Part shown: positions 8,238 to 16,741 of the stretch, piece after piece
How the letters are laid out: each line of letters begins with the position of its first letter
Numbering within the stretch: the first letter of the stretch is position 1
Assembly: GCF_003858645.1 (NCBI RefSeq)
Contig: NZ_RQJP01000004.1
Span: forward strand, 682,001-746,000
Direction: 5' to 3'
DNA from: Larkinella knui
Lineage (GTDB): Bacteria > Bacteroidota > Bacteroidia > Cytophagales > Spirosomataceae
DNA: 64,000 nucleotides
Notes under the pieces: model-generated
Seen by the model: the letters and a program-made list of their open reading frames with translations, nothing else
Database searches by the model: none
Told to the model about the DNA's origin: nothing
Position numbers and translations under genes: made by a program

Positions 8238-10121
8238 TTAAATATAGTCCGCCAATTCAAGCCAGCGGTCGGATTTTCTGGAAATTTGCTGATCGATTTG
8301 TTCAATCTCGCGGGCCCAGGACGTCAGCTCTTCGTGACTCGTGGAACCGGTATTCAGTTGACCCAATAAACCGCTTTTTCGTTGTTCCAGTTCCTCAATT
8401 TCTTTTTCTAATGTTTCGTATTCCCGCTGCTCTTTGAACGACAGTTTTCGCTTGCTTTCGCCAACCGGAGCCGCGGGTTTACTTTCCGGAACCGGGACCG
8501 TTTGCGCGGCCTTTGTTTTTTCGGCGGCTTTACGATCCGCTGGCTGGCTGGCTTTCCGCTCGCGGTAATCGGTGTAGTTGCCCGGAAAGTCGCTGATTTT
8601 GCCGTTTCCTTCAAAAATAAAGGTATGTTCGACCAGCCGATCCATGAAATACCGGTCGTGGGATACGAGCAGGATGCAACCGGGAAAATTCAGCAAAAAT
8701 TCTTCGAGTACATTGAGCGTCGTAATGTCCAGATCGTTGGTCGGCTCATCCAGAATCAGGAAGTTGGGATTTTGAACCAGCACCAGCAGCAACTGCAACC
8801 GCCGTTTTTCACCGCCCGATAACTTATGAACGTAATCGTACTGTTTGTTGCGGTCGAAGAGGAAATGCTGCAAGAACTGGGAAGCCGTTACGGTCTCGCC
8901 CGTTCCGAGTTTCATGACTTCGGCGACTTCCTGCACCACGTCGATCACCCGCTGGTTGTCCGGTATAACCAGATCCGACTGGGTGTAATACCCGATTTTG
9001 ACGGTCCCTCCGGTACTGATAATCCCCGAATCCGGTCGTAATTCGCCCGTAATCATATTCAGCAGGGTGGTTTTGCCCATGCCGTTTTTGCCGATGATAC
9101 CGATGCGGTCATTCCGGCGGAACGTATACGTGAAATGGTCGAGCAGCAGGTTGTCGCCAAAGCTTTTGCTGACATTTTCCATTTCAATGATTTTACTGCC
9201 CAGCCGCTGCGTCCGGATGTTCAGCTCCAGTTGGTCGTTACCGAGTTTGGTGTGGGCTTTGTCTTTGACGTCATCGAACGCATCGACCCGGTATTGGGCT
9301 TTGGTGCCACGGGCTTTGGGTTGTCGGCGCATCCAGTCGAGTTCGCGCCGGAAAAGGTTTTTCGCCTTATCGACTTCCGCGGCCAGAATGGCCTGCCGCT
9401 CGGCTTTCTTTTCCAGGTAATACGCGTAATTTCCTTTGTAACTGAAAAGCGTCTGCTGATCGAGTTCGACAATCTGGTTGCAAACCCGGTCCAGAAAATA
9501 CCGGTCGTGCGACACCAGCAGGAGCGTGGCGTTGTTGGTCGACAAAAAGTTTTCGAGCCACTCGATCGTTTCCAGATCCAGGTGGTTGGTGGGTTCATCC
9601 ATGATCAGCAAGTCCGGAGCTTCGATCAGCACCTGCGCCATGGCCACCCGTTTGCGTTGGCCGCCGGAGAGCGTCGAAACCCGTTGCGTCACGTCGTGAA
9701 TGCCGAGTTGCCCCAGAATCTGCTTCAACTGCGTTTCATAATCCCAGGCCTGGAGCGTATCCATTTGCTGCATGGCCCGGTCGAGCGCGTCGTGGTTGTC
9801 GGAAAGCAGCGCTTTTTCGTACTGCGCAATGGCAAGCAAGGCCGGATTTTCGCCGGTTAAAACAACTTCCATCACCGTCAGGTTGTCATCCAACTGGGGC
9901 TGCTGCTCCAGAAACCCGACTGTGATGTCTTTTCGGATGCTGACCAGGCCTTCGTCGGAGGGCATCAACCCGGCCAGAATGGACAATAAGGTGGATTTAC
10001 CCGTACCGTTGGCACCGACGATGGCGACTTTATCCCCCCGGCTCATTCCGAACGTCACGTTGCGGAATAACCATTTGTCGCCGAAGGATTTGGAGAGATT
10101 TTCTGCTGATAAATAATTCAT
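8238..10121 (-). CDS. ABC-F ATPase (Uup-like)
   Basis: 627-residue soluble protein with two ABC ATPase domains and no membrane segments. Walker A motifs are GANGTGKST (about 36-44) and GKNGMGKTT (second domain). Signature motifs are LSGGQRKRVAMAQ and LSGGEKRRLQLLL, with Walker B LLIMDEPTNHLD and FLILDEPTNDLD. A charged linker joins the domains, and the C-terminal tail (about 560-620) is coiled-coil-like as in Uup. ABC-F proteins act on the ribosome; Uup itself is also linked to DNA junctions. The ATG at 10121 is used, because the upstream in-frame extension overlaps a palindrome and the promoter. Confidence 0.92.
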   Translation of the reverse strand: MNYLSAENLSKSFGDKWLFRNVTFGMSRGDKVAIVGANGTGKSTLLSILAGLMPSDEGLVSIRKDITVGFLEQQPQLDDNLTVMEVVLTGENPALLAIAQYEKALLSDNHDALDRAMQQMDTLQAWDYETQLKQILGQLGIHDVTQRVSTLSGGQRKRVAMAQVLIEAPDLLIMDEPTNHLDLETIEWLENFLSTNNATLLLVSHDRYFLDRVCNQIVELDQQTLFSYKGNYAYYLEKKAERQAILAAEVDKAKNLFRRELDWMRRQPKARGTKAQYRVDAFDDVKDKAHTKLGNDQLELNIRTQRLGSKIIEMENVSKSFGDNLLLDHFTYTFRRNDRIGIIGKNGMGKTTLLNMITGELRPDSGIISTGGTVKIGYYTQSDLVIPDNQRVIDVVQEVAEVMKLGTGETVTASQFLQHFLFDRNKQYDYVHKLSGGEKRRLQLLLVLVQNPNFLILDEPTNDLDITTLNVLEEFLLNFPGCILLVSHDRYFMDRLVEHTFIFEGNGKISDFPGNYTDYRERKASQPADRKAAEKTKAAQTVPVPESKPAAPVGESKRKLSFKEQREYETLEKEIEELEQRKSGLLGQLNTGSTSHEELTSWAREIEQIDQQISRKSDRWLELADYI

Positions 10122-10128
10122 TGTACCG

Positions 10129-10136
10129 CAAAGATA
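10129..10136 (-). promoter_or_regulatory. -7 box of the ABC-F gene, implying a very short leader
   Basis: On the minus strand TATCTTTG matches TAnnTTTG and is followed by only seven bases before the ATG at 10121. If transcription starts the usual 4-7 bases after the box, the mRNA would be nearly leaderless. No good -33 element is seen. Confidence 0.45.
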
Positions 10137-10169
10137 CACATCCTGCGCCGGATCGCCGAAGTAAACTAC

Positions 10170-10253
10170 GCGATGGGAACGCGGATCGGGCGGATTGAAC
10201 GGATCAAAACGGATTTTATCTGTGCAAATTCGTTCGATCCGAGTTCCCATCGC
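10170..10253. repeat. inverted repeat between divergent genes
   Basis: Arms 10170-10188 and 10235-10253 match with one mismatch (gcgatgggaac-n-cggatcg). The interior carries reiterated CGGAT-type words. It lies between the divergent ABC-F and SUMF1-fold genes, so it could shield one promoter from the other or be a mobile palindrome. No protein coding is seen here. Confidence 0.7.
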
Positions 10254-10367
10254 ATTCCAGAATGCATCAGACGAGCCGCTCTATGATAGAATTTCCGGAC
10301 TAAAAGTGGTAAATTTCCGCTCTGGTTTTCTTTATAGATTTTAGAGCTTAATTCATTGAACCAATTC

Positions 10368-11363
10368 ATGCAAAAATTCAGTATGCTGCTTGGCGTGGCG
10401 TGTGTAATAACAACGAGCAGTTTGGCCCAGGTGACCGACGATGTAACCAAATCGTACACGCAATCGATTCCGGGCAGCACCCAGGTTTACGAGATGGTAG
10501 CAATTCCGGGCGGGGCCTATATGATGGGAAGTCCGGCTACCGAAAAAGGCCGTAAACCCGACGAAGGGCCGCAACACAAGGTCCAGATCGAGCCGTTCTG
10601 GATGGGAAAAATGGAAGTGACCTGGGATCTGTTCGATCTGTTTGCCTTCAAAAACATGGAAAAAGAAATGGCAAACCGGACGCCCGGTTTTGATCTGACC
10701 AAAACCGATGCCGCCACGCGCCCGAGTCCACCGTACGTGGATATGTCGTTCGGGATGGGTCGGGAGGGGTATCCGGCCATCAACATGACGCAATATTCGG
10801 CCATTCATTTTTGTGCGTGGCTCTACGCCAAAACCGGCGTTTTTTACCGCCTGCCGACCGAAGCCGAGTGGGAATATGCCTGCCGCGCCGGAACCCAAAC
10901 GCCGTATTCGTTCGGGGCGGATGCAAAACTGCTGGGCCAGTACGCCTGGTACAACGGCAACAGCGACGGGTCGTATAAACAGGTTGGCAAAAAGAAACCG
11001 AATCCCTGGGGCCTTCACGACATGCACGGCAACGTGATGGAATGGACGCTCGATCAATATTATCCGGATTATTACGCCAAAAAAGCCAAAGGCGAAGTGA
11101 AAGAACCGTATGCCAAGGTGACGCAGCTTTACCCAAACTCGGTGCGGGGTGGTTCGTGGGATGACGACCCGGCGGTTCTGCGATCGGCGGCCCGGACGCC
11201 GTCGGCGCCGGCCTGGAAACTGCTCGACCCTCAGGCTCCCAAAAGCGAGTGGTGGCTGACGAGTGCGTCGTTTGTGGGTTTTCGGGTGGTACGGCCCGCC
11301 AAAAAGCCGTCGGAGGAAGAAATCAAGGCATATTATAACCCGCCGTTGATTGAGGAGTATTGA
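10368..11363 (+). CDS. exported SUMF1/FGE-fold protein, probably non-catalytic
   Basis: 331 residues with a signal peptide (MQKFSMLLGVACVITTSSLAQ) and a formylglycine-generating-enzyme fold. Family hallmarks are IPGGAYMMGS, YRLPTEAEWEYACRAG, NPWGLHDMHGNVMEWT, RGGSWDD and GFRVVR near the end. The two C-terminal cysteines used by true FGE in this region are absent (RGGSW...RSAAR...GFRVV), so sulfatase activation is unlikely. Many Bacteroidota paralogues of this kind have no known role. The ATG at 10368 follows an in-frame TTG and fits the signal peptide. It is 65 bases upstream of the Gfo/Idh gene and probably co-transcribed with it. Confidence 0.85.
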   Translation: MQKFSMLLGVACVITTSSLAQVTDDVTKSYTQSIPGSTQVYEMVAIPGGAYMMGSPATEKGRKPDEGPQHKVQIEPFWMGKMEVTWDLFDLFAFKNMEKEMANRTPGFDLTKTDAATRPSPPYVDMSFGMGREGYPAINMTQYSAIHFCAWLYAKTGVFYRLPTEAEWEYACRAGTQTPYSFGADAKLLGQYAWYNGNSDGSYKQVGKKKPNPWGLHDMHGNVMEWTLDQYYPDYYAKKAKGEVKEPYAKVTQLYPNSVRGGSWDDDPAVLRSAARTPSAPAWKLLDPQAPKSEWWLTSASFVGFRVVRPAKKPSEEEIKAYYNPPLIEEY

Positions 11364-11428
11364 TTGTCGTTGCTTTTCAAGTGCCTGTCATTAGCCGTTA
11401 TTTATCGTATTTCTAAACCTTGTTCCTT

Positions 11429-12769
11429 ATGTCAAACGAATCAAACCGCCGGGACGCCGGCCGCCGGGACTTTCTCAGACAATCCGGCCTGCTCACGGGC
11501 GGAGCCCTGTTGACGACTCTGCCTTCTTTTGCATCTTCCTATGGCTTTAACAGCTCGGCCGATGATACCATCAAAGTGGCGCTCATCGGCTGCGGTGGCC
11601 GCGGAAAAGGGGCGGCTCTCCAGGCCCTGAAGTCCAAGCAAAATGTTAAAATTGTGGCGATTGCCGATGCCTTCCGCGATCGGTTGGACGATGCCTATAA
11701 AACCTTGAATCAAAATCCTGAGCTGGCCAAGCGGGTCGATGTGCCGGAAGAACGCAAGTTTGTCGGGTTTGATGCCTACCAGAAAGCCATCCCACTGGCC
11801 GATGTCGTGATTCTGGCGACTCCTCCGGGTTTCCGGCCGATGATGTTTGAAGAAGCCGTGAAGCAGAACAAACACATCTTTATGGAAAAACCGGTGGCTA
11901 CCGATGCGCCGGGTGTTCGTCGGGTGCTGGCGGCTGCGGAAGAAGCCAAGAAGAAAAAGCTGAACGTGGTGGTCGGCCTGCAGCGCCATTACCAGCCGAA
12001 CTACCGCGAAATGATCAAACGCATTCACGATGGCGCGCTGGGCGACATCATCGGCGGCTCGGTCTATTGGGTCAGCGGGGGCGTTTGGGTAAACCCGCGT
12101 AAGCCGAACCAGACCGAAATGGAACACCAGATGCGGAACTGGTATTACTTCAACTGGCTCTGCGGGGATCACATCAACGAGCAGCATATTCATAACATCG
12201 ACGTGGCCAACTGGGTGAAAAGAGGCTATCCGGTTTCGGCGCAGGGAACGGGCGGTCGTCAGGTGCGCACCGGGAAAGAGTATGGCGAAATTTTCGATCA
12301 CCACATCGTCGACTACGTTTACGAAGATGGAACGCTGATCAACAGCCAATGCCGCCACTACGAAGGAACCTACAGCAAAGTGGACGAAGCTTTTCTGGGT
12401 ACGAAAGGCCGCGTTGACTCCTTCGGACGACAAAGCATCCTGAAAGACCACAAAGGCGGATCGATTTATACCCACAACGGCAAAAACGACGGCGATCCGT
12501 ACCAGATTGAGCACGACGAACTGTTTGCGGCCATTGCCAAAAACGAATACAAATTCTGGGATGCCGAAAATGGCGCGAAAAGCACGATGACAGCCCTAAT
12601 GGGCCGGATGGCAACCTATTCGGGCAAGATGGTGAAATGGGAGGAGGCTTTGAACTCGAACATCAACCTGTTTCCCGAAAAACTGGCCTGGGATGCGAAT
12701 CCAAAACTGTTGCCCAACGCCGACGGTTTTTATCCGGTTGCTGTTCCGGGCAAGACGGTGGCAGTTTAA
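11429..12769 (+). CDS. Tat-exported Gfo/Idh/MocA oxidoreductase
   Basis: 446 residues. The N-terminus carries a twin-arginine signal (GRRDFLRQSGLLTGGALL, about 11-28), so folding with cofactor and Tat export to the periplasm are expected. The Rossmann motif IGCGGRGKGA and the family motif MEKPVATD follow, then the C-terminal beta-sheet domain with the NWYYFNWLCGDHINEQHIHN segment. Members act on sugars or cyclitols with NAD(P); the substrate is unknown. Probably forms an operon with the SUMF1-fold gene and ends at a strong terminator. Confidence 0.9.
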   Translation: MSNESNRRDAGRRDFLRQSGLLTGGALLTTLPSFASSYGFNSSADDTIKVALIGCGGRGKGAALQALKSKQNVKIVAIADAFRDRLDDAYKTLNQNPELAKRVDVPEERKFVGFDAYQKAIPLADVVILATPPGFRPMMFEEAVKQNKHIFMEKPVATDAPGVRRVLAAAEEAKKKKLNVVVGLQRHYQPNYREMIKRIHDGALGDIIGGSVYWVSGGVWVNPRKPNQTEMEHQMRNWYYFNWLCGDHINEQHIHNIDVANWVKRGYPVSAQGTGGRQVRTGKEYGEIFDHHIVDYVYEDGTLINSQCRHYEGTYSKVDEAFLGTKGRVDSFGRQSILKDHKGGSIYTHNGKNDGDPYQIEHDELFAAIAKNEYKFWDAENGAKSTMTALMGRMATYSGKMVKWEEALNSNINLFPEKLAWDANPKLLPNADGFYPVAVPGKTVAV

Positions 12770-12793
12770 TAGCTCATTCACCGATTTGGAATC

Positions 12794-12821
12794 AAAAAAG
12801 GGAGCCGTCGGCTCCCTTTTT
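12794..12821 (+). terminator. rho-independent terminator of the Gfo/Idh gene
   Basis: Stem GGGAGCC (12800-12806) and GGCTCCC (12810-12816) with a 3-base loop, flanked by A6 on the left and T5 on the right, 25 bases after the stop codon. Confidence 0.85.
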
Positions 12822-12823
12822 GC

Positions 12824-12906
12824 GTACCCACGGACTTTAGTCCGTAATATTCTGACCATCAGGCTGGTAAATGACCCGAAACTCACTGACTAAAGTCCGT
12901 GGGTAC
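12824..12906. repeat. REP-like palindromic pair (ACGGACTTTAGTCCGT family)
   Basis: Arms 12824-12842 and 12888-12906 are perfect 19-base inverted copies, and each contains the smaller palindrome ACGGAC-N4-GTCCGT or its half. A related element lies at 24688-24770. This form resembles interspersed palindromes moved by REP-associated transposases. No such transposase is seen in the window. It sits between convergent genes. Confidence 0.75.
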
Positions 12907-14109
12907 TCAGGCAACCTGTGGCTTTGCTGTAATCACTTTAGTTTTTGCCGACGGTTTTTTGCGCAGCTTATTAATCCAGATTAGCGTTCCGGTAACCGGC
13001 AAGGTCGTGGCAATCAGGCAGGTAATGAAATAAAGGATTTTTGAAAACGTACCGTAGAAACTCCCGATGTGCAGGGATTTGAAGGAACTGGCCAGTCGCT
13101 CGTTCAGGGGTTTCTGGGCAAAGATCTCGGTTTTCAACGGCTTGCCCGTGTATTGATCCAACTGCAGTTTATCGCTGGCGGCCGGCGCAAAAAAGCCAAG
13201 CTGGTTTTTGCTGATGGCAACCGTGGCCACGGAATCGGACGGCAGCGTAATTTTGTAATCGCCCGGATAAGGCAAAATCCCGTTGGCGGTTTTCAGGTAA
13301 TCAGCAATTGCCAGGCGCTGGGTGGCCGAGCCATCGGTTGGGAGAGTCGATTTGGGCGGTTCTTCTTTCGGCGTTCCTTCGGGTTTATAAACCCCCAGCA
13401 TTTTGTTGACCCCGGTTTTGTACCACTGAAATGACCACGTTAACCCCGTCAACGCCATCAGCATGAGCAGAAAAGAAGCGTAAAGTCCCAGGCTGTTGTG
13501 CAAATCGTGGTTGATGCGTTTCCAGTTGCCTTTGAAATTCACTTTTAGACCCTGCCGCCAGTTTTTGATTTTTTTCGGAAACCAGATCACCCAGCCGGAC
13601 AGGATAATCAGGACAAAAATCAGGGTAGCTACGCCCACGATCGGCCGTCCGACTTCCGTATCCAGCAGCAGCCAGCGGTGCAGCCGGAATACGACCATGA
13701 AAAACCGGGACGTCGCACTTTCGGGGGTGCCTAAAACTTCTGACGTATACGGATTGACAAAATAGGTAACCGGTTTTGCTTCTTTGTCGTCGCCTTTTTT
13801 GACACTAATCTGGTACGACCGCGCTCTGTCGTTGGGAATACTGATCCATTGTACCGTTCCGCCGGGGACGGTTTTCAATACGCTGGCCACGAGTACTTCG
13901 GCTGGTTGGCGCTGAGCCGCCGGCGGAGCGGTTACCGTGTATTTATCCGCGTCGGCCACCTCCTGAATCTCGCTGCTAAACGTGTAGATCGTTCCACTGA
14001 GACACACGATAAAAAGAATAAGGCCGCTGGCAATTCCCAGCCAGAGATGAAGATCATGGAAGGTCGTACGAACTTTTTGCCAGGTCGATTTCTGTTTATT
14101 CTTTGTCAT
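12907..14109 (-). CDS. PepSY-associated transmembrane protein
   Basis: 400-residue inner-membrane protein of the PepSY_TM family, often found with siderophore uptake and iron reduction. A first helix (LWLGIASGLILFIVCLSGTI, about 23-42) follows a conserved FHDLHLWLG segment. PepSY-like periplasmic parts come next, then two middle helices (IVGVATLIFVLIILSGWVIW, and GLYASFLLMLMALTGLTW) and a C-terminal helix (ILYFITCLIATTLPVTGTLIW). Conserved histidines in HLWL, RLHRWL and HDLHNSLG could bind heme or metal. No iron receptor is adjacent. It converges on the Gfo/Idh gene. Confidence 0.88.
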   Translation of the reverse strand: MTKNKQKSTWQKVRTTFHDLHLWLGIASGLILFIVCLSGTIYTFSSEIQEVADADKYTVTAPPAAQRQPAEVLVASVLKTVPGGTVQWISIPNDRARSYQISVKKGDDKEAKPVTYFVNPYTSEVLGTPESATSRFFMVVFRLHRWLLLDTEVGRPIVGVATLIFVLIILSGWVIWFPKKIKNWRQGLKVNFKGNWKRINHDLHNSLGLYASFLLMLMALTGLTWSFQWYKTGVNKMLGVYKPEGTPKEEPPKSTLPTDGSATQRLAIADYLKTANGILPYPGDYKITLPSDSVATVAISKNQLGFFAPAASDKLQLDQYTGKPLKTEIFAQKPLNERLASSFKSLHIGSFYGTFSKILYFITCLIATTLPVTGTLIWINKLRKKPSAKTKVITAKPQVA

Positions 14110-14162
14110 TCCAATGGCCGAAAATATGAAGCACAGTTATTAATATTTGTTCTAAATAACAA

Positions 14163-14195
14163 CAAAAAAAACTCCTCTGCAAATCGTAGAGGAGT
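14163..14195 (-). terminator. terminator of the MscS-type channel gene
   Basis: ACTCCTCT (14171-14178) pairs with AGAGGAGT (14188-14195) around a 9-base loop. On the minus strand the stem is followed by a run of T (A-run 14163-14170 on the plus strand). It lies 42 bases after the channel gene stop. Confidence 0.8.
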
Positions 14196-14236
14196 GGTGC
14201 AATCTTTTAATTCTTCTAAATAGAATGGCAAGATGG

Positions 14237-15376
14237 CTACAGCGACCGGTCCGACACTTTGACAGGCGACGCTGGCTCATTGATTTCGGTCAATTGAAAC
14301 CGGGTTTTGGGGAGGCTTTCCGGATATTCATCCCGCAGAAAGGCGATGATGGTTTCCCGCAAAAAGCACCGCAGATCGAAGCTTTCTCCCGCGTTGCGGG
14401 CGGAGGTCAACACCCGAACCACGACGCAGGTTGGCTGCGTGTCGGTTACCTGAACAGTACATACTTCCCTGTCCCACAAGGGGTTATTTTCAACCAGTTC
14501 TTTCGCTTTTTGCCGGATCTGATCAACGGGTACGGTATAATCGAGGTATAAAATGACCGTTCCCAGTACAGAAGCCTGTGACCGGGTCCAGTTTTGAAAC
14601 GGCTTTTCGATGAAATAAGTGATGGGTAAAATCAACCGCCGGCGATCCCAGAGCCGAACCACCACATTGGTCAGGTTAATTTCTTCGATCCGGCCCCATT
14701 CGCTTTCGACCACGACCGCATCTTCAACGCGAATTTGCTGCGTGAAAGCGATCTGAATACCGGCCAGCAGGTTGGCGATGGTGCGCTGGGCCGCAAAACC
14801 GATGACTACCGACGCAATCCCGGCCGATGTCAGAAAGCTCAGACCGATTTTTCGTCCGCCATTGAAGGAGAGCAACAGAACGGAGAATCCGACGGTAATG
14901 ACTACGATCGAAACAAGTTGTCGGACAAAGACAATCTGGGTAACAAACTTTCGCAGGTGCAAATTAACGTCACTGGCCGTATCGTACCGGCGAATGATGA
15001 GCCGTTCCAGCACTTTCAGCAACTGCACGACCAGCCACGTAGTGGTAATGACAAAACAGACTTCGGCGGCTTTGGATGCGTACGGAAACCGCTGAAAAGC
15101 CCGTTCCTGAATATTGGTGATGATCAGAAAGAAGAGTGCCGGGACGAAGAAATAGAATGCATTGCGAACGTACTGACGTAAGAACCCCAGGACTTCGACG
15201 TGACGTCGGCGGAGAATCATCCGGACCGTTTGTGCCACCATAAAATTGACGACCAGGCCCGCACCAACCGATACCGCCAGCAATAACCAGCCGGAAATTT
15301 TTCGATTGTGTCGCAGCCAACGGTCAATTTCAGTGCCAATCTGGCTTACATTATCCCAAAAATCGGTCCAGTTCAT
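14237..15376 (-). CDS. MscS-type mechanosensitive channel
   Basis: 379 residues. Four or more membrane helices occupy the first 170 residues, followed by the MscS pore-lining and beta domain (ASVVIGFAAQRTIANLLAGI, then RVEDAVVVESEWGRIEEINL and VVRLWDRRRLILPITYF). The protein would open under membrane tension to release solutes on osmotic downshock. The frame is open upstream to 15595, but that part overlaps the acetyltransferase gene; the ATG at 15376 (MNWTDFWDN) is used. Confidence 0.9.
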   Translation of the reverse strand: MNWTDFWDNVSQIGTEIDRWLRHNRKISGWLLLAVSVGAGLVVNFMVAQTVRMILRRRHVEVLGFLRQYVRNAFYFFVPALFFLIITNIQERAFQRFPYASKAAEVCFVITTTWLVVQLLKVLERLIIRRYDTASDVNLHLRKFVTQIVFVRQLVSIVVITVGFSVLLLSFNGGRKIGLSFLTSAGIASVVIGFAAQRTIANLLAGIQIAFTQQIRVEDAVVVESEWGRIEEINLTNVVVRLWDRRRLILPITYFIEKPFQNWTRSQASVLGTVILYLDYTVPVDQIRQKAKELVENNPLWDREVCTVQVTDTQPTCVVVRVLTSARNAGESFDLRCFLRETIIAFLRDEYPESLPKTRFQLTEINEPASPVKVSDRSL

Positions 15377-15470
15377 GGTGTTACTAGAGAGGAGTTCACC
15401 TATAAAAGACGCAGGAGCCGAAAAATGTTGCCCGGTTCCGGGAAAGTTTTTTTCTGTGGGATAAGGTCGG

Positions 15471-16064
15471 TTACAGGTCTCGCACCCAGTATACCATCGG
15501 TTTGGGCGTCGAAATGACCTCGCCCAGATCGGGCCATTCGAGCGTACTGCGCAGAGACGGTTCTTTTCTGTACCCGCGTTTGATCCAGAAGGCATCGTTG
15601 GGGCGGTAATCCGGTGGTTTTGCCGGATGATTTTCCGGGCGTTCGACGGAACAGAAACACGTCATCCTGAACGAGCCAAACCGGCGGGCGTGGGCTTCGC
15701 GCTCATCAAAGAACCGGTGGCCCAAACCGCGTCCGCGATAGGCCGGCAGGAGAATACTTTCACCGAAATAAAAAACCGTATCCAGATCAAAACCAGCCTG
15801 TTCAAACGGTTTCCGAATGTCGGCGGTTTCATCCCGCAAGGGAATGCAGGTGGTGGCACCGACCATTTTCAGCCCATCATAAACGGCAAACAAAAGCGCG
15901 CGCGCCGATTGTGCGTAGGTTTTGAGATAGTCTTTTTCGTAGCTGATCGTGCCTTCGTAGAGATACGGATAGTCGCGAAAAACCGCAATCCGCAAAGCCG
16001 CCAGCTCTTCAAAAACCGATTCAATTTCCGGCCCTTTTTTCGTCAGGAATGACAGCGAATCCAT
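15471..16064 (-). CDS. GNAT-family N-acetyltransferase
   Basis: 197 residues with a GNAT fold. The acetyl-CoA loop is visible as LLPAYRGRGLGHRFFDERE (about 109-127). The N-terminal part has AALRIAVFRDYPYLYEG, seen in a Bacteroidota/Proteobacteria subgroup of unknown substrate. The stop lies 94 bases before the channel gene start, in the same direction. Substrate unknown. Confidence 0.85.
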   Translation of the reverse strand: MDSLSFLTKKGPEIESVFEELAALRIAVFRDYPYLYEGTISYEKDYLKTYAQSARALLFAVYDGLKMVGATTCIPLRDETADIRKPFEQAGFDLDTVFYFGESILLPAYRGRGLGHRFFDEREAHARRFGSFRMTCFCSVERPENHPAKPPDYRPNDAFWIKRGYRKEPSLRSTLEWPDLGEVISTPKPMVYWVRDL

Positions 16065-16076
16065 CGGAACCGGTTT

Positions 16077-16478
16077 TTACTGTGAAACCGCCTGAATCCA
16101 GAGCGGCAGATTGTAGTACGTCGTGATGCGCGTAATTTTCCCGTCGGAAACCGCCAGAAAAGCCGCTGCGGGCACAACATAAGTCTGGTTATTGGCTGGT
16201 GGCAAACCGTCTTCCGCCTTTTTATAAACCCCATTCACCACAAATTCAACGGCGACACGATTGCCCGAAGGCTCTGTAAAGAAAACCATATCGGTCAGCG
16301 TTTCTGCGTACGATTCGGCCATGTGCTGAAGAAACGCAGTAAATTTTTCCAGACCAATCCGCGCTTCACCCTGATTGGGTTCGTGCCGGATGTCGGGGCT
16401 CACCAACGCCAGCATGCCGTTCCAATCCTGCTGGTTAAAGCAATCGTAATAGTTTTTTACAATGTCGAGCGAAGTCAT
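16077..16478 (-). CDS. NTF2-like (ketosteroid-isomerase-related) protein
   Basis: 133 residues with the SnoaL/NTF2-like cone fold, seen from DIVKNYYDCFNQQDWNGML at the N-terminus and KITRITTYYNLPLWI near the end. This matches the ketosteroid-isomerase-related group often of unknown substrate. The ATG at 16478 is preferred to an upstream in-frame start at 16529, since the promoter box lies at 16504-16511. 12 bases separate it from the downstream acetyltransferase, so the two are likely one operon. Confidence 0.82.
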   Translation of the reverse strand: MTSLDIVKNYYDCFNQQDWNGMLALVSPDIRHEPNQGEARIGLEKFTAFLQHMAESYAETLTDMVFFTEPSGNRVAVEFVVNGVYKKAEDGLPPANNQTYVVPAAAFLAVSDGKITRITTYYNLPLWIQAVSQ

Positions 16479-16503
16479 TAATTCGAGTGAAGTTTGGTTG
16501 GCG

Positions 16504-16536
16504 CAAAGATAGGAAGGATCAGGCGGCATCTAACAA
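16504..16536 (-). promoter_or_regulatory. predicted promoter of the NTF2-like/GNAT operon
   Basis: Minus strand: -33 TTG (16536-16534), 22-base spacer, -7 box TATCTTTG (16511-16504), then 25 bases to the ATG at 16478. It fits the Bacteroidota consensus. Confidence 0.5.
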
Positions 16537-16564
16537 GAGAAGCTGGTGCGAAATCCAAAAAATA

Positions 16565-16702
16565 GCCCACGATTTTAATTCGTGGGCGCGAACGGGAAAT
16601 CTCAGGAAACGCAACCGTTTTAACGGTTTTAAATCCTTAAACCGTTAAAATGGTTGGGATACATTCGTTTGTTTTCGTATTCCCACGGTTAAAACCGCGG
16701 GC
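16565..16702. repeat. cluster of three REP-like palindromes
   Basis: Three separate palindromes fill the gap between DUF1501 and the NTF2-like gene: GCCCACGA/TCGTGGGC (16565-16587); AACCGTTTTAACGGTTT with a one-mismatch inverted copy (16613-16629 and 16639-16655); and CCCACGGTT/AACCGCGGG (16682-16701). All are variants of C3-ACG...CGTGGG or AACCGTT words, which suggests a family of interspersed palindromes. No gene is seen here. Confidence 0.7.
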
Positions 16703-16741
16703 TAGTATTGGGACGGCTTCTGGTAGATTTGTTCACGGTTT

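Noticed and set aside
15377-15595. Upstream extension of the MscS-type channel frame
   Set aside because: Overlaps the acetyltransferase gene; the usual N-terminus begins at 15376.
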